The translations under genes and the position numbers were made by a program. From Bacteroides sp. (lineage in GTDB: Bacteria; Bacteroidota; Bacteroidia; Bacteroidales; Bacteroidaceae), in the NCBI GenBank assembly GCA_030151885.1, contig JASLCG010000042.1, positions 1 to 15,705 on the forward strand: 15,705 nucleotides of DNA. Reading direction: 5' to 3'. The notes below the pieces were generated by a model. It saw only the letters and a list, made by a program, of their open reading frames with translations. It had not been told where the DNA came from and made no database searches. Numbering within the stretch: the first letter of the stretch is position 1; each line of letters begins with the position of its first letter. Below, in pieces: positions 15,656 through 15,705 of this stretch.

Positions 15656-15705
15656 ATTATTTATGAGTTGAATTAACTGCTATTTAAACCCAAACAACAC
15701 TTTTT

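Noticed and set aside
1..15705. CRISPR array, insertion sequence, integrase, toxin-antitoxin or phage genes
   Set aside because: No regularly spaced repeats, transposase or integrase motifs, or terminal inverted repeats were seen. Every long open frame is accounted for by the Sus genes, the regulator and one small hypothetical protein.

Overview
The window looks like a piece of a low-G+C Bacteroidota chromosome, most likely from the order Bacteroidales. The evidence is a complete starch-utilization (Sus) locus, with a SusC TonB-dependent porin followed by a SusD lipoprotein, a SusE-type binding lipoprotein, GH97 and GH13 enzymes, and a membrane-anchored SusR-type regulator. Candidate promoters match the Bacteroides-type -7 box (TAnnTTTG), and no strong Shine-Dalgarno sequences stand out. 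By eye about one third of the bases are G+C. I cannot name a species.

Layout from left to right: (1) positions 1-91 hold the 3' part of a tRNA-His(GUG) gene on the + strand and its terminator. (2) 110-721 (-) encodes a small protein of unknown function with one membrane segment. (3) 804-13732 (-) is a six-gene polysaccharide utilization operon. In transcription order it reads susC (10655-13732), susD (9020-10642), a double-length susE-like gene (6969-9008), a GH13 lipoprotein amylase with a CBM48-like N-terminal domain (5034-6914), susB/GH97 (2825-4999) and susA/GH13 neopullulanase (886-2730). A strong terminator closes it at 804-843. (4) 13733-13979 is a 247-base control region with a susC leader hairpin, a -7 promoter box, direct repeats that may be the activator site, and the terminator of the upstream gene. 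(5) 13980-15596 (-) encodes a SusR-like regulator with its own candidate promoter.

Expected workflow, from family knowledge: the lipoproteins (SusD, the SusE-like protein, the GH13 amylase) capture and cut starch at the cell surface. The SusCD pair imports maltooligosaccharides through the outer membrane using TonB energy. In the periplasm SusA (neopullulanase/cyclomaltodextrinase) and SusB (alpha-glucosidase) reduce them to glucose. SusR, with periplasmic TPRs, one membrane helix and a cytoplasmic helix-turn-helix, is expected to sense maltose or maltooligosaccharides and activate the operon.

This is a recognisable system rather than a new one, but it has non-canonical points. The gene order differs from the Bacteroides thetaiotaomicron sus locus, and susR is co-directional with the operon. 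One SusE-like protein appears to contain two SusE units in tandem, and there is no separate susF. The surface amylase is not built like classical SusG. Perfect hairpins sit at two gene junctions inside the operon, and the susC leader can form a structured stem.
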